DNA of 64,000 nucleotides from Alteribacillus bidgolensis (GCF_002886255.1 NZ_KZ614149.1:1674001-1738000); one strand, 5' to 3'. Positions 53,730 to 62,347 are shown, numbered from the stretch's first letter. Numbers and translations are program-made. Notes: generated by a model from the sequence alone, not told the origin.

Positions 53730-54662
53730 TCAGCGGTTTTTTAAATGATCTGCATGAGCTGGAATATCGCTGATAGTCAATTCGCCATCTTGCAGTTTTT
53801 CTTTGGTCAGCCACTGTTTAAACACATAACCAATTGTTGTTACGTATACAAATTCTTGTGTAATCTTCATTACTACACCTGCAAGCTGCTGATCTGGATG
53901 TGGATCTAAAAATGAAAAACCTCCGCCTGCATTGTTCATCAATCCAGCAGGAAGTTCAGCTCCCGGCGGAAGACAATAAGCCATCACATTAGACCAAACA
54001 GCAGGATTCGTGTATGTTTCATATAAGGGGCTTCCCGCAAATATAATAAGCGCACATGCCGGTGTGATTAATATGCCGTTTCCAAAAATATAAGCAATCC
54101 GCCGAAAATCAGATAACTGATTAGTAGAAGGCAGCGGCGCAAGCATATGCCACCACATCAGCCACGCTGTGCCAAAAAGCGCTATCTGATACAAGCTATG
54201 CAAAACAGGGGCTTGCATAATAGAGTCAAACACCATCGGTATATGATAAAACGAAAACAGCGCATTAAACCCAATCAAACCAATCACCGGACTCATAACA
54301 ATCCGGTACGTCACATATGCTTTCTTTGTCCACTTATGCACCCACGTGTGCAGCACCCACTTGGGGATAGAAAGAATTAAAAGCGGAACAGCTGCAAAAT
54401 AAGCTAACACCATTTGGGTCATATGAATAGTAATAATGGAATGACCTGCAATATACAATGGACTGCCCCAGCCAAGATACAGCGCAAGCAGGCCGAATAG
54501 GAAACAAAGCTTTTGTTTTATGGATATTTTTTCGGCCCCTATAAACCTATGGCGCGTTTTAACAGTTATCCAGTAATATACGAAAGCAACTGCTGCCAGT
54601 ACGATGATTAGTTCGGGTGTCCATAGGGCTCGAAACGTAAATGTCGAAAAAAATTCGTTCAT
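53730..54662 (-). CDS. ctaG: CtaG, cytochrome c oxidase assembly membrane protein (caa3 type)
   Basis: Multi-pass membrane protein needed for active cytochrome caa3 oxidase in Bacillus. The 310-residue protein starts MNEFFSTFTFRALWTPELII, has about seven membrane helices, and carries the His-rich segments ITIHMTQMVLAYFAAVPLLI, LWMWWHMLAPLP-type sequence (here LMWWHMLAPLPS) and a large outer loop with NNAGGGFSFLDPHPDQQLAG. ATG at 54662 has AGGAGGAGCGC upstream; the in-frame start at 54713 is rejected. Role in copper handling is family knowledge. Confidence 0.9.
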   Translation of the reverse strand: MNEFFSTFTFRALWTPELIIVLAAVAFVYYWITVKTRHRFIGAEKISIKQKLCFLFGLLALYLGWGSPLYIAGHSIITIHMTQMVLAYFAAVPLLILSIPKWVLHTWVHKWTKKAYVTYRIVMSPVIGLIGFNALFSFYHIPMVFDSIMQAPVLHSLYQIALFGTAWLMWWHMLAPLPSTNQLSDFRRIAYIFGNGILITPACALIIFAGSPLYETYTNPAVWSNVMAYCLPPGAELPAGLMNNAGGGFSFLDPHPDQQLAGVVMKITQEFVYVTTIGYVFKQWLTKEKLQDGELTISDIPAHADHLKNR

Positions 54663-54893
54663 TATATGAGCGCTCCTCCTTTCCATGCCAAAGCATGCAG
54701 CGTGCGCTTTCAATTCGTTTTCAACTAAAGTAAAATAGATAACGGATCATTCTTCTCTAAATATAGCATATTTTTTTATAGTGTTATGCTTTCTCCATTG
54801 TAAATTCTTGATACTTTTCTTACAATCTGATGAACATGCATACACTAATACCGAACATTTATCATTATTGACAAAGAGCGGAGGAACCAATCT

Positions 54894-55712
54894 ATGCGTA
54901 AACATTTAATTGTTTTAGACCTTGATGGTACATTGTTGAAAGATGACAAAACAATATCTACTCGTACGTATAAAACTTTGCAAAATGTGAAAAAGGAAGG
55001 ACATATGATTGCAATCGCGACTGGCCGGCCATACCGGGCGAGTAAAATGTATTACCAGCAATTAGGCCTAGATACCCCGATTGTTAATTTTAATGGTGCC
55101 TATATCCATCATCCCGGCGACCGCTCCTTTGGCATTCATCACTCTCCGCTTGACTTAGAAACAGCGAAAACAATTATTGATACATGCCAGGCATTTCAAG
55201 TCAATAACATTATGGCAGAAGTGGTTGACGACGTCTTTTTGCACAATTACGATGAAACGTTTATTGATATGCTTGCATTAAGCACAGAGCCTGCAGCTCA
55301 CGGAAATTTAAAAAACGTTCTTCATACAAATCCTACTTCCCTTCTCGTTTATCCGAAAAAGGAAAGTGCCGAAGCGTTAAGAGAATTAATTTCCGGAAGC
55401 CATGCTCAAGGAATTGAACAGCGTTCTTGGGGTGCTCCGCATCATTTAATAGAAATCATAAAAACGGGCAACAACAAAGCAGCTGGATTACAAAAAGTAG
55501 CAGAATATTGTAATGTTTCAATGGATGATGTAATTGCATTTGGAGATGAAAATAACGATCTGGAGATGCTTAGAGAAGCAGGTATCGGAGTAGCTATGAG
55601 CAATGGATCCAAAGAGGCACAGCAAGCAGCTGATGTGATCACAGCCGCAAATGAAGAAGATGGGATTGCCATTTTCCTAGAAGAAAAACTAAAATTACAT
55701 TCCCAAACATAA
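54894..55712 (+). CDS. HAD-superfamily hydrolase, Cof/subfamily IIB
   Basis: Cytoplasmic Mg-dependent phosphatase. The 272-residue protein has the catalytic motif LDLDGTLLKDD (about 8-18), motif II around AIATGRPYRASKMYY, and motif IV VIAFGDENNDLEMLREAG with GIGVAMSNGSKEA. The large cap domain (about 85-190) is of the C2 type. Related B. subtilis proteins (YkrA, YwtE, YcsE types) act on sugar phosphates or flavin precursors; substrate not clear. GCGGAGGAAC precedes the ATG. Confidence 0.88.
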   Translation: MRKHLIVLDLDGTLLKDDKTISTRTYKTLQNVKKEGHMIAIATGRPYRASKMYYQQLGLDTPIVNFNGAYIHHPGDRSFGIHHSPLDLETAKTIIDTCQAFQVNNIMAEVVDDVFLHNYDETFIDMLALSTEPAAHGNLKNVLHTNPTSLLVYPKKESAEALRELISGSHAQGIEQRSWGAPHHLIEIIKTGNNKAAGLQKVAEYCNVSMDDVIAFGDENNDLEMLREAGIGVAMSNGSKEAQQAADVITAANEEDGIAIFLEEKLKLHSQT

Positions 55713-55801
55713 TGGATCAATAAGTCTTGCAAGAAATTGTGATAATATATACATGGTCTTATAAAACGCCCTGCTGATTATCAGTAAAGGAGGAAACACT
55801 G

Positions 55802-56254
55802 TTGAAAATTTATGAAATTCCTAACGATGCTGACCAAGAAACACGCGAGAAAGTAGCTGACTTGTTAATGGGGCAAATGGAATCCATTGGAAAAGAGAAT
55901 GCGTATGAATTGCTAATGGATTCCATCAATCTTTCTTTAACGGAAAACTCTTGCGCCCATATATTTGTAGCGGAATATGAAAATACAATCCTCGGAGCAG
56001 CTTTTTTAAATCTCGGCATCAGTCTTGATAAAGGCGGATATTATATTTGGCTGAATGATTTGTTTGTACATAAAGAACACCGTAACCAGGGAATTGCCAA
56101 AAAACTGCTATTAAAAGTTATTTACTGGGCTGAAAATCATGGAATAAAAGGAATCGAATTAGAAACAGGTATAAGTAATGCAGCTACCAAAGCGTTGTAT
56201 AACTCACTTGGTTTTTACGATGTCGTTTCCAAGCGGTATGGATTTAGATTTTAA
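55802..56254 (+). CDS. GNAT-family N-acetyltransferase
   Basis: A 150-residue acetyltransferase. The coenzyme A loop is HKEHRNQGIAKKLLLKVIYW (about 98-117) after the strand YIWLNDLFVHKE; motif B follows as GIELETGISNAATKALYNSLGF. TTG start at 55802 with AAAGGAGGAAACACTG upstream. Acceptor substrate unknown. It is 89 bases after the HAD gene. Confidence 0.85.
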   Translation: MKIYEIPNDADQETREKVADLLMGQMESIGKENAYELLMDSINLSLTENSCAHIFVAEYENTILGAAFLNLGISLDKGGYYIWLNDLFVHKEHRNQGIAKKLLLKVIYWAENHGIKGIELETGISNAATKALYNSLGFYDVVSKRYGFRF

Positions 56255-56317
56255 GCTTCAGCCATAAATATTTTGTTCTTATTTATAAATTATATATTTC
56301 ATATACAGGCAAAAAAG

Positions 56318-56405
56318 CAGTTTTCCAGAAAGCGGGGCAGGTAGTCTGCTTAAAACCACCATTCTTTCCCATGGTCATTTAGCGGCGCCAGGCCCCGTTT
56401 TTAAA
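56318..56405 (+). other. Structured GC-containing stretch after the GNAT gene
   Basis: GCGGGGC near 56330 can pair with GGCCCCG at about 56390, closing a long loop with an inner ACCAT/ATGGT hairpin and GGCGCC. TTTTTAAAC follows. It could be an unusual terminator of the GNAT gene or a small RNA. No sign of a coding region. Confidence 0.35.
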
Positions 56406-56457
56406 CAGTTTTTTTATCAAAAGGAAATCTCGAGATAATGTATCAGCCTTCTTTGAA

Positions 56458-57018
56458 CTAACGAACATAATAAATAATCATGGTAAAACTGGCTGGTGTT
56501 TCCCCTATATTTTCGTATACGTGATCTTTGTTTGCTTCAAAGCGAAGCGCATCTCCTTTTTCTAGTGTAAAACAATTCTCATCAAAACGAACCTGCATCG
56601 TCCCTTCCTTTAAGAAAATATATTCTTCCACCCCTTTTGGATGAGCTTCTGAATAATAGCTTTTTAAAGGATCAATATCCACGTAAAACGCTTCAAACGG
56701 TGTATACTGGTCTTTTAAAAATACGGGTTTTACATGAAAGCCCCCATGGTCTCCTTCTAGCGTTTCGAGTTCCTTATAATCGACTCTAGTTACAGCTGGA
56801 CGTTCTGCTTCAATAAAAGATGTAAAAGGAACGTTTAAACCGTTTGCAATTTTCCATAACGTCCCTACGGTTGGATTAGATTCTCCTCTTTCAATTTGTC
56901 CTAGCATAGGCTTGCTTACACCCGTTATGGAAGCAGCTTCCTCTAAATTTAATCCATTATGTTTTCTGATTTTTTTTAGCCGGCTGCCAATCTGAGCCGT
57001 TAATTGTTCTTTTTCCAT
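56458..57018 (-). CDS. XRE-family regulator with C-terminal cupin
   Basis: A 186-residue repressor-like protein. Helix-turn-helix at about 10-64 (LKKIRKHNGLNLEEAASITG and GQIERGESNPTVGTLWKIAN) and a cupin at about 95-186 (HPKGVEEYIFLKEGTMQVRF, DALRFEANKDHVYENIG). It diverges from azlC with an 89-base gap. Such XRE-cupin proteins often control the adjacent azlCD genes. Two direct repeats in the gap are likely binding sites. The effector is unknown; the cupin may bind a small molecule. Confidence 0.87.
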   Translation of the reverse strand: MEKEQLTAQIGSRLKKIRKHNGLNLEEAASITGVSKPMLGQIERGESNPTVGTLWKIANGLNVPFTSFIEAERPAVTRVDYKELETLEGDHGGFHVKPVFLKDQYTPFEAFYVDIDPLKSYYSEAHPKGVEEYIFLKEGTMQVRFDENCFTLEKGDALRFEANKDHVYENIGETPASFTMIIYYVR

Positions 57019-57027
57019 ATGATCACC

Positions 57028-57056
57028 TTGAAAGAATATTTAATATAACATACAAT
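57028..57056 (+). promoter_or_regulatory. Predicted promoter of azlCD
   Basis: TTGAAA (57028-57033) and TACAAT (57051-57056) are spaced by 17 bases, 52 bases before azlC. It overlaps the first direct repeat. Confidence 0.5.
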
Positions 57057-57078
57057 AAATATATTATAACATACAATA
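57044..57078. promoter_or_regulatory. Direct repeats, likely operator of the XRE-cupin regulator
   Basis: TATAACATACAATA at 57044-57057 and again at 57065-57078, exactly 21 bases apart (two helical turns), in the short gap between the divergent regulator and azlC. Confidence 0.6.
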
Positions 57079-57107
57079 TAATTGTTGATGGGAGAGGGGA
57101 CCGATAC

Positions 57108-57848
57108 ATGAAAGCAGCCGTAACGCTAACAACCAATCATTCTTTTGCTGCTGGTATGAAAGATGGGGCCACTATTGCGCTCGGATATTTTCCCGCTGCC
57201 ATAACTTTTGGTTTTATCGCTCAGACGACAGGGCTTACCGTCCAAGAAACAATGCTGATGAGTCTGCTCGTATTTGCAGGTGCTGCCCAGTACATGGCTC
57301 TCAGCCTGCTTGCAGCCGGCACAGGGGCTATTGAAATTATTTTTACAACGTTTATCGTAAATATCCGCCACTTTTTAATGAGCGCTTCTTTAAATGAAAA
57401 AGCCGTACAAGATCATCCATTAAAGAAAGCTGGATACGCGTTTGGTTTAACTGATGAGGTCTTTGCTGTGGCCTCTACCAAAGAAGGTACAGTTCATACC
57501 GGCTATGTTTATGGCGTGTTTTTCATATCGTATGCAAGCTGGGTCATTCATTCGGGAGTCGGGCATGCTGTCGGTCAGCTGCTTCCCGAGATGCTGCAGC
57601 AAAGCCTGACGTTTGCCTTGTATGCTTTATTTATTGCTTTGCTTGCTCCTTCTTTAAAAAAACACCGGAAAATCTTTTTTCTCGCAGCGTTAGCAGCCGT
57701 ATTAAACAGTGTGTTTGCTTTGATTATGGCTGAAGGCTGGGCAATTATTTTAGCTACCTTAATAGCAGCTTCAGTGCTTGAATTCATCGAACCGCTGAAC
57801 CATAAATACAATGGTGCCGGCAAGAAAAGCGGGGTGGAAAGAAAATGA
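57108..57848 (+). CDS. azlC: AzlC, branched-chain amino acid exporter, large subunit
   Basis: Membrane protein of 246 residues, about 7-8 helices, which with AzlD exports branched-chain amino acids or analogues. Typical segments: GMKDGATIALGYFPAAITFG, LLVFAGAAQYMALSLLAAG, FIVNIRHFLMSASLNEKA and AYAFGLTDEVFAV-like sequence. GGGAGAGGGG precedes the ATG at 57108. The azlD start overlaps its stop. Confidence 0.92.
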   Translation: MKAAVTLTTNHSFAAGMKDGATIALGYFPAAITFGFIAQTTGLTVQETMLMSLLVFAGAAQYMALSLLAAGTGAIEIIFTTFIVNIRHFLMSASLNEKAVQDHPLKKAGYAFGLTDEVFAVASTKEGTVHTGYVYGVFFISYASWVIHSGVGHAVGQLLPEMLQQSLTFALYALFIALLAPSLKKHRKIFFLAALAAVLNSVFALIMAEGWAIILATLIAASVLEFIEPLNHKYNGAGKKSGVERK

Positions 57849-58150
57849 GCATGGAATTACTATTCATTATTTTAGGTATGGCACTCGTAACATATATTCC
57901 AAGAATGCTTCCGCTTGTTTTTTTAAACGCCAAGAGCATTCCGCCCAGGTTAGAAGGAATTCTTAAAAATGTACCTTATGCTGCATTAGGTGCCCTCATC
58001 TTTCCGGGTGTGTTGACTATTCATGACAATATTCTTTTTGGACTTACCGGTATGGCTGCTGCATTTTTGATTTCCTTTTTAGGTGGAAATTTTATCTTCG
58101 TTGTACTAGGATCGATAGCTGTTCTGACAGTACTCACACCATTTTTTTAA
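57845..58150 (+). CDS. azlD: AzlD, branched-chain amino acid exporter, small subunit
   Basis: A 101-residue membrane protein with about four helices and the family motif TYIPRMLPLVFLNAKSIPPRL (start near residue 15). ATG overlaps the azlC stop in ATGA, indicating coupled translation. It has no other partner. A bidirectional terminator follows. Confidence 0.92.
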   Translation: MSMELLFIILGMALVTYIPRMLPLVFLNAKSIPPRLEGILKNVPYAALGALIFPGVLTIHDNILFGLTGMAAAFLISFLGGNFIFVVLGSIAVLTVLTPFF

Positions 58151-58156
58151 ACAAGT

Positions 58157-58189
58157 AAACGGCGGAACGTTCATGTTTTCCGCCGTTTT
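58157..58189. terminator. Bidirectional terminator between azlD and the BsuPI-like gene
   Basis: AAACGGCGGA and TCCGCCGTTT around ACGTTCATGTTT with T runs. Confidence 0.82.
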
Positions 58190-58197
58190 GTGCTGCG

Positions 58198-58680
58198 TTA
58201 TTTAATCGTAAACGTATCTGATGTTTTTAATGGTTTTTCCGGCTTTTCTCCATTCACTTTTTGGGCAAGAACTTCAAATACGACCGTATAAGACCCTCTT
58301 TCTAACGATTTCTGCGAAATATCGTCAGACCATGTTTTGGACTCACCTGGATCTATTGTTGTTTGTTTTAAAGCCTGGGTGAACATTTTATCAGCTGAAT
58401 ATTGATAAACAGACTCTGACTGGCCGTCTTTTTTTATATCCACTTCTATTTCCTGGCCGCTATTAAAATTCAGCTCTAAGGGATGTTCTGAGATATTTTC
58501 GAGTTCCATTCGCCAGCTATCTGAATCCACATCAAATTCTCCTGTGAGCTTCCAATTTTCTCCCATACTTTTTTGTTCTCCTCCTCCTGTCTCATTTTCC
58601 TCGGATGTTGCGCAGGCTGCTCCTGAAAATGTTAAAAAGAATACTACCATAAAAAATAGTGTTTTATTCAAACTGATCAC
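58198..58680 (-). CDS. BsuPI-domain lipoprotein (proteinase-inhibitor-like)
   Basis: A 160-residue exported protein. Signal MISLNKTLFFMVVFFLTFSG then AAC gives a lipobox (Cys about 23). The mature domain is the beta-sandwich of the intracellular proteinase inhibitor BsuPI (Pfam BsuPI): ELENISEHPLELNFNSGQEI, QYSADKMFTQALKQTTIDPGE and SYTVVFEVLAQ. In B. subtilis the ipi gene lies by yitT in the same neighbourhood, but that protein is not exported; here a lipoprotein signal makes it extracytoplasmic. Inhibitor function is inference. Confidence 0.82.
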   Translation of the reverse strand: MISLNKTLFFMVVFFLTFSGAACATSEENETGGGEQKSMGENWKLTGEFDVDSDSWRMELENISEHPLELNFNSGQEIEVDIKKDGQSESVYQYSADKMFTQALKQTTIDPGESKTWSDDISQKSLERGSYTVVFEVLAQKVNGEKPEKPLKTSDTFTIK

Positions 58681-58887
58681 CCCTCTCCAAAAATCCGTTT
58701 TATATAGCAGGAAAGGAAAGTATTGGTCTAGCTTCTATAAGCATTTCTCGTTTAGCATGAAGATATTTCAAAGGGATAGGGGGTTTTAGCTGCATACTTT
58801 CAGAATAGATTCTCTACCTAAAAAACTACAGGTCTAACATATTCTGTCTACACATAGATCCATGACTGGGAAAACATTTTGCTCCGT

Positions 58888-59730
58888 TTAATCTTTACGA
58901 AACAGTCCAAATATACCAGCGGTGTTTACAATATTCGTAAAGGCATTTTCATCTACTTCATTAATAACTTGCTGCATAGCAAACAGTTCGTAACGCGTAA
59001 TAACGATCATTAACACTTCTTTATCGGTAGCGTCGTATCCTCCTTTCGCAGGCATTCTTGTAATACCTCTTGTTATATGTTTATGAATCGCTTCTCTGAG
59101 TTCATCAGGTTTTTTGGTAACAATAAATGCTGTCACTTTTACGTGACGAGTATGAATCGTATCAATGACCCTTGAACCAACGTACAATGAAACAAGTGTA
59201 TATAATGCACTTTCCCAATTAAATAGCATCCCCGCAGTCATAACTATAATACCGTTCATCGTCAAAAAGTATGTACCAACAGGCCTGTCACTCACCCGTG
59301 CTAACACAAGTGCTACAATATCGAGCCCTCCTGCAGATGCACCCCATTTCAGCGCTGTTCCCGCACCAACTGCGGTAATGACTCCTCCGAATACTCCGTT
59401 TAGCAAGATATCTTCTGAGAGTGTCTCAACTGGGATCACTTCAAGGAAAAATGTCTGTAAGGCTACGTGCAAAAAGCTGTAAAAAGTGAACAGTTTTCCA
59501 ACTTTCATCCAGCCGAGTATGGCAATAGGGATGTTAATAAGAAATAAAAACATACCCGTTGAAAGCGGGAGCAGCTCAGCTAAAATTTGGGCAATCCCTG
59601 CGGCACCGCTGGCAAATACGTTTGCCGGAATTAAAAATAGATTTAAACCAATTGCCGTAATAAAGGAACCTAAAATAATTACGGTTACTTTTTGTAACTC
59701 TTGTGATAAGGTAGTATTCCTCGTAATCAT
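58888..59730 (-). CDS. YitT-family membrane protein (DUF161 + DUF2179)
   Basis: A 280-residue protein with about five membrane helices in the first 190 residues (GSFITAIGLNLFLIPANVFA and GAAGIAQILAELLPLSTGMF) and a soluble C-terminal DUF2179 domain (about 200-280; VTKKPDELREAIHKHITRGI, IVITRYELFAMQQVINEVDE). Function of YitT proteins is unknown. Neighbours BsuPI-like, yitT and yitV recall the B. subtilis yitT-ipi-yitV region. Several paralogs usually exist in one genome. Confidence 0.87.
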   Translation of the reverse strand: MITRNTTLSQELQKVTVIILGSFITAIGLNLFLIPANVFASGAAGIAQILAELLPLSTGMFLFLINIPIAILGWMKVGKLFTFYSFLHVALQTFFLEVIPVETLSEDILLNGVFGGVITAVGAGTALKWGASAGGLDIVALVLARVSDRPVGTYFLTMNGIIVMTAGMLFNWESALYTLVSLYVGSRVIDTIHTRHVKVTAFIVTKKPDELREAIHKHITRGITRMPAKGGYDATDKEVLMIVITRYELFAMQQVINEVDENAFTNIVNTAGIFGLFRKD

Positions 59731-59766
59731 GGGTTTAACACCCCCTATCCATATTTGAAGTTCATT

Positions 59767-60528
59767 TTATATATAATCGGCCACCCAATCTGTCATTGCA
59801 ATTATTCCATCGCGTGACACCTTATGCCCGGCGGAAGGATCAAGTTGATAAACCAGACTAGCATCCTCTTTCCGATACTCTTTGATTTTTTCATAAAATG
59901 CGTACGATTCATCATAAGGAACTTCTTCATCGTCACGTCCATGCCAAAAGAAAAGAGGTCTGTCTCCTAACGTTTGCTCGTTTTGGGAAAGATCATATTC
60001 AATTAGCTTTTGCACTTGTTTTTCTACATCCTCTTCAGACAACGGCAGCGCCCCTTGCTGTTCGAGCCTTGTAATTTGCTTTCTTGCAAACACTTCCCAT
60101 GCCGGGTTTCCCATTAACACAATACCGCCCTTTATCCACGGAAATGCTGTTAAAGCTCCGCACGTTAAAATACCGCCCATAGAAGTGCCTCCGACAAATA
60201 ACCGTTCCTCTTGTACCAAGTTCTTTTCTTCCAACTCATTTCTTATCATTTCTGTTTCTTTTAAACTTTTCAAAACGATCGACCAAAATTCCAGTAATCT
60301 TTGTTTTTCTGTGAGTCCTTGATTCCTTTCACCGTGGTGAATGGCTTCTGGTAAAATGACTCTTATATCTTTTTTTGCCAGCCGAAAAGCAACATGCAAG
60401 TTGTGTTCCTTTCCGCTTGAAAACCCATGCCAGAAGATCAATGTCGGTAAAGGCTTTTGTTCATATTCTGCTTTACAAATATGTAATGCCGGTATGGCAG
60501 ACAATAATTCTTCCTTTATAGTAACCAT
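59767..60528 (-). CDS. Alpha/beta-hydrolase, YitV type
   Basis: A 253-residue esterase-like protein. The nucleophile elbow is GGTSMGGILTCGALTAF (Ser about 118), with FWHGFSSGKEHNLHVAFRLA near the start as oxyanion part, the acid near HGRDDEEVPYDESYAFYE (Asp) and the His in DPSAGHKVSRDG. ATG at 60528 has AAAAGGAAG upstream and is preferred over ATG at 60534 that overlaps it. Natural substrate unknown. It matches B. subtilis YitV by position and pattern. Confidence 0.84.
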   Translation of the reverse strand: MVTIKEELLSAIPALHICKAEYEQKPLPTLIFWHGFSSGKEHNLHVAFRLAKKDIRVILPEAIHHGERNQGLTEKQRLLEFWSIVLKSLKETEMIRNELEEKNLVQEERLFVGGTSMGGILTCGALTAFPWIKGGIVLMGNPAWEVFARKQITRLEQQGALPLSEEDVEKQVQKLIEYDLSQNEQTLGDRPLFFWHGRDDEEVPYDESYAFYEKIKEYRKEDASLVYQLDPSAGHKVSRDGIIAMTDWVADYI

Positions 60529-60639
60529 TAGCATCTTCCTTTTGTAGTATTGAATGATTCATCATCATAAGTCAGATAATCCTTTTTTATTGTACTTGAT
60601 TGAAGTTAGGCTTAAAAGAGTAAATCTTCTCTTAAACGA

Positions 60640-60690
60640 TGAAAAAGCTGTTCCTCCGTTACAATCAAATAGCGGGGGAACAGCTTTGTG
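60640..60690 (-). terminator. Terminator of the 60715 gene
   Basis: AAAGCTGTTCCTCCG (60644-60658) pairs with CGGGGGAACAGCTTT (60673-60687); minus strand runs on into TTTTCAT. Confidence 0.82.
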
Positions 60691-60714
60691 TTTCTCTTTT
60701 AGATGTCTTTTTGC

Positions 60715-61023
60715 TTATTTTTCTTCCATCGTTGAGCGAAGTGGTTCTTCCTCTTCTTCTTGTGCTTTGTTATAGTGGTGTACTGAATGCATGGCACCCT
60801 CTGAAACCATTTTATTATCTTCAAAATCGTACGGTTCCGAATGACCGACTTTTTCGTTTAATTGTTCATCTTCATCTTCTTTCGTATTGCCTTTCCATTT
60901 TGCAATCGTGCGTTGGGAAGCTTGTTTTAAACGGCCGCGCTTATCCTCATCTCGTAGCAAAAATGTAGCTGTACCTACTACGCCAGCTACTGCTGATGAA
61001 AGTAGTACACTTCTTTTCCTCAT
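60715..61023 (-). CDS. Small membrane-anchored charged protein, unknown
   Basis: A 102-residue protein with an N-terminal membrane segment (SVLLSSAVAGVVGTATFLLR, about 4-23), a basic middle (about 25-48) and a very acidic C-terminal half. This plan recalls YtxH-like proteins, though the match is loose. A ribosome site (GGGGGAATAACC) precedes the ATG at 61023. Function unknown. Confidence 0.6.
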   Translation of the reverse strand: MRKRSVLLSSAVAGVVGTATFLLRDEDKRGRLKQASQRTIAKWKGNTKEDEDEQLNEKVGHSEPYDFEDNKMVSEGAMHSVHHYNKAQEEEEEPLRSTMEEK

Positions 61024-61122
61024 AGGTTATTCCCCCTGTCCTAAAAATATACTTTAAACTGCTGCTATCCTTTTTCCCTCTTTAAAGAAGAATAAACCTA
61101 AAAGTGATGGAAAATTAATTAT

Positions 61123-62001
61123 TTACCTTTCATATCCCTCTAGTTGAAAGGCCCACAAACCGATGCGTTCTACATTACGGTCATCATCTGCAATAAACCA
61201 AAGGCTGCCACCGTTCACATGATAGATATACACTGTTTTCCCATCTGCTTTTTCTTCTACATACTCCGATCCATGGGCTCGTCTTACATCAAACAACGAA
61301 TCTCCTACCGTAACTCCCTTTGCCGTTTCATAGGAAGAAGAAGAAATAATGATATAGGTCAGCTCATCGTCCTTTATTTCTAATTGTAATTCAGGAACAT
61401 CCCCGGAACGTTTTTTTCCATAACGGTCGGTGTATGTAAATTCATGCATACCTCCATAGAAACCTATATAATCGGCAGGTTGTCCATATCCTGTATTCCA
61501 ATGGACATCGAAATGGCTGTTTACCTCATCCATCGAATCGCCTATTTGAAGATTGTCCACGGTGAGCAAATCAGCTGTTTCTAAATGAAGCCTTCCCGGA
61601 TTATCAAGCCATTCCGCTTTTATTCCAAAGGATTGCAAGTCATTTACTCGTACGACTTCTCTGTTGTTAATTTTTTCTATGTCGTTATTTTGTTCTAAGT
61701 ATTCATATGGGGAAGATCTTTCTGTATACGGCAGATCTTCCTCTATTTCAGCTTTATTATTTAAGGCTTTCACCGCAGCTTGAGCAGTCACATAAAGTAT
61801 TCCTTCATGAAATATCGGCTGTCCTGCATAGGTTTGAATCTGCCCATCTATGTATAGTACATGTTCCTCCTCGTCCACTTCCTGCTCCTGCGAAGGAGGC
61901 TCTGTCTCCGTTGAAAACGGCATTGCTGCTTGTGCACCATCCGTTTGACACACTAGTGCTCCCAATAAAAGAACTTGTACAAACCATGTTTTTTTCTTCA
62001 T
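61123..62001 (-). CDS. Exported protein with copper-amine-oxidase-type stalk domain, unknown
   Basis: A 292-residue secreted protein. Signal KKTWFVQVLLLGALVCQTDG with AQA as likely cleavage site. Residues about 47-130 resemble the small beta-stalk domain often found with cell-wall proteins (EHVLYIDGQIQTYAGQPIFH, EGILYVTAQAAVKALN). The rest holds two similar segments around NLQIGDSMDEVNSHF and GVTVGDSLFDVRRAHGSEYV with GDS motifs, which suggests a duplicated module. I cannot name a function. The start at 62001 has AGGAGAGG upstream. Confidence 0.62.
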   Translation of the reverse strand: MKKKTWFVQVLLLGALVCQTDGAQAAMPFSTETEPPSQEQEVDEEEHVLYIDGQIQTYAGQPIFHEGILYVTAQAAVKALNNKAEIEEDLPYTERSSPYEYLEQNNDIEKINNREVVRVNDLQSFGIKAEWLDNPGRLHLETADLLTVDNLQIGDSMDEVNSHFDVHWNTGYGQPADYIGFYGGMHEFTYTDRYGKKRSGDVPELQLEIKDDELTYIIISSSSYETAKGVTVGDSLFDVRRAHGSEYVEEKADGKTVYIYHVNGGSLWFIADDDRNVERIGLWAFQLEGYER

Positions 62002-62079
62002 CCCCGTTCCTCTCCTGCTCTCTCTATTTAAGTCTCCGTCTTTATTATATCGTATAATAAATCAAAATAGATAGCAGAA

Positions 62080-62118
62080 AAAACAGGCCTTTTTTTATTT
62101 TTATAAGACCTGTATTTT
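62080..62118 (-). terminator. Hairpin after the 62124 gene
   Basis: On the minus strand ACAGGTCTT and AAGGCCTGT (one mismatch) with a T run TTTTTTC afterwards. Confidence 0.6.
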
Positions 62119-62123
62119 TCTCT

Positions 62124-62270
62124 TTATGCTCGCATTTTTCCAGTAATAAGCCTGTAGATGAGTACAATTAATGCGACAACAAGTAAAATATGAACTAATC
62201 CTCCTGCGATTTCAAACACTAACCCTAATAACCACAAAGCAATTAGAATACCAATAATCGTCCAAAACAA
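62124..62270 (-). CDS. Lmo0937-family short membrane protein
   Basis: A 48-residue protein starting MFWTIIGILIALWLLGLVFE, then IAGGLVHILLVVALIVLIYR and LITGKMRA. This two-helix pattern is that of the Lmo0937-type proteins common in Firmicutes (LWxIIGILIVLWLLGL ... IHILLVIALI). The start is TTG at 62270 with GGGAGG 7 bases upstream. Cellular role unknown; often stress related. Too short for most gene finders. Confidence 0.8.
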   Translation of the reverse strand: MFWTIIGILIALWLLGLVFEIAGGLVHILLVVALIVLIYRLITGKMRA

Positions 62271-62347
62271 TCTTAGTCCTCCCTTTCATTGTTTTTGCAC
62301 GTAGTATTCCTTATTTTCTTTTTCTTAAAACAAAAACATTCTAAATA

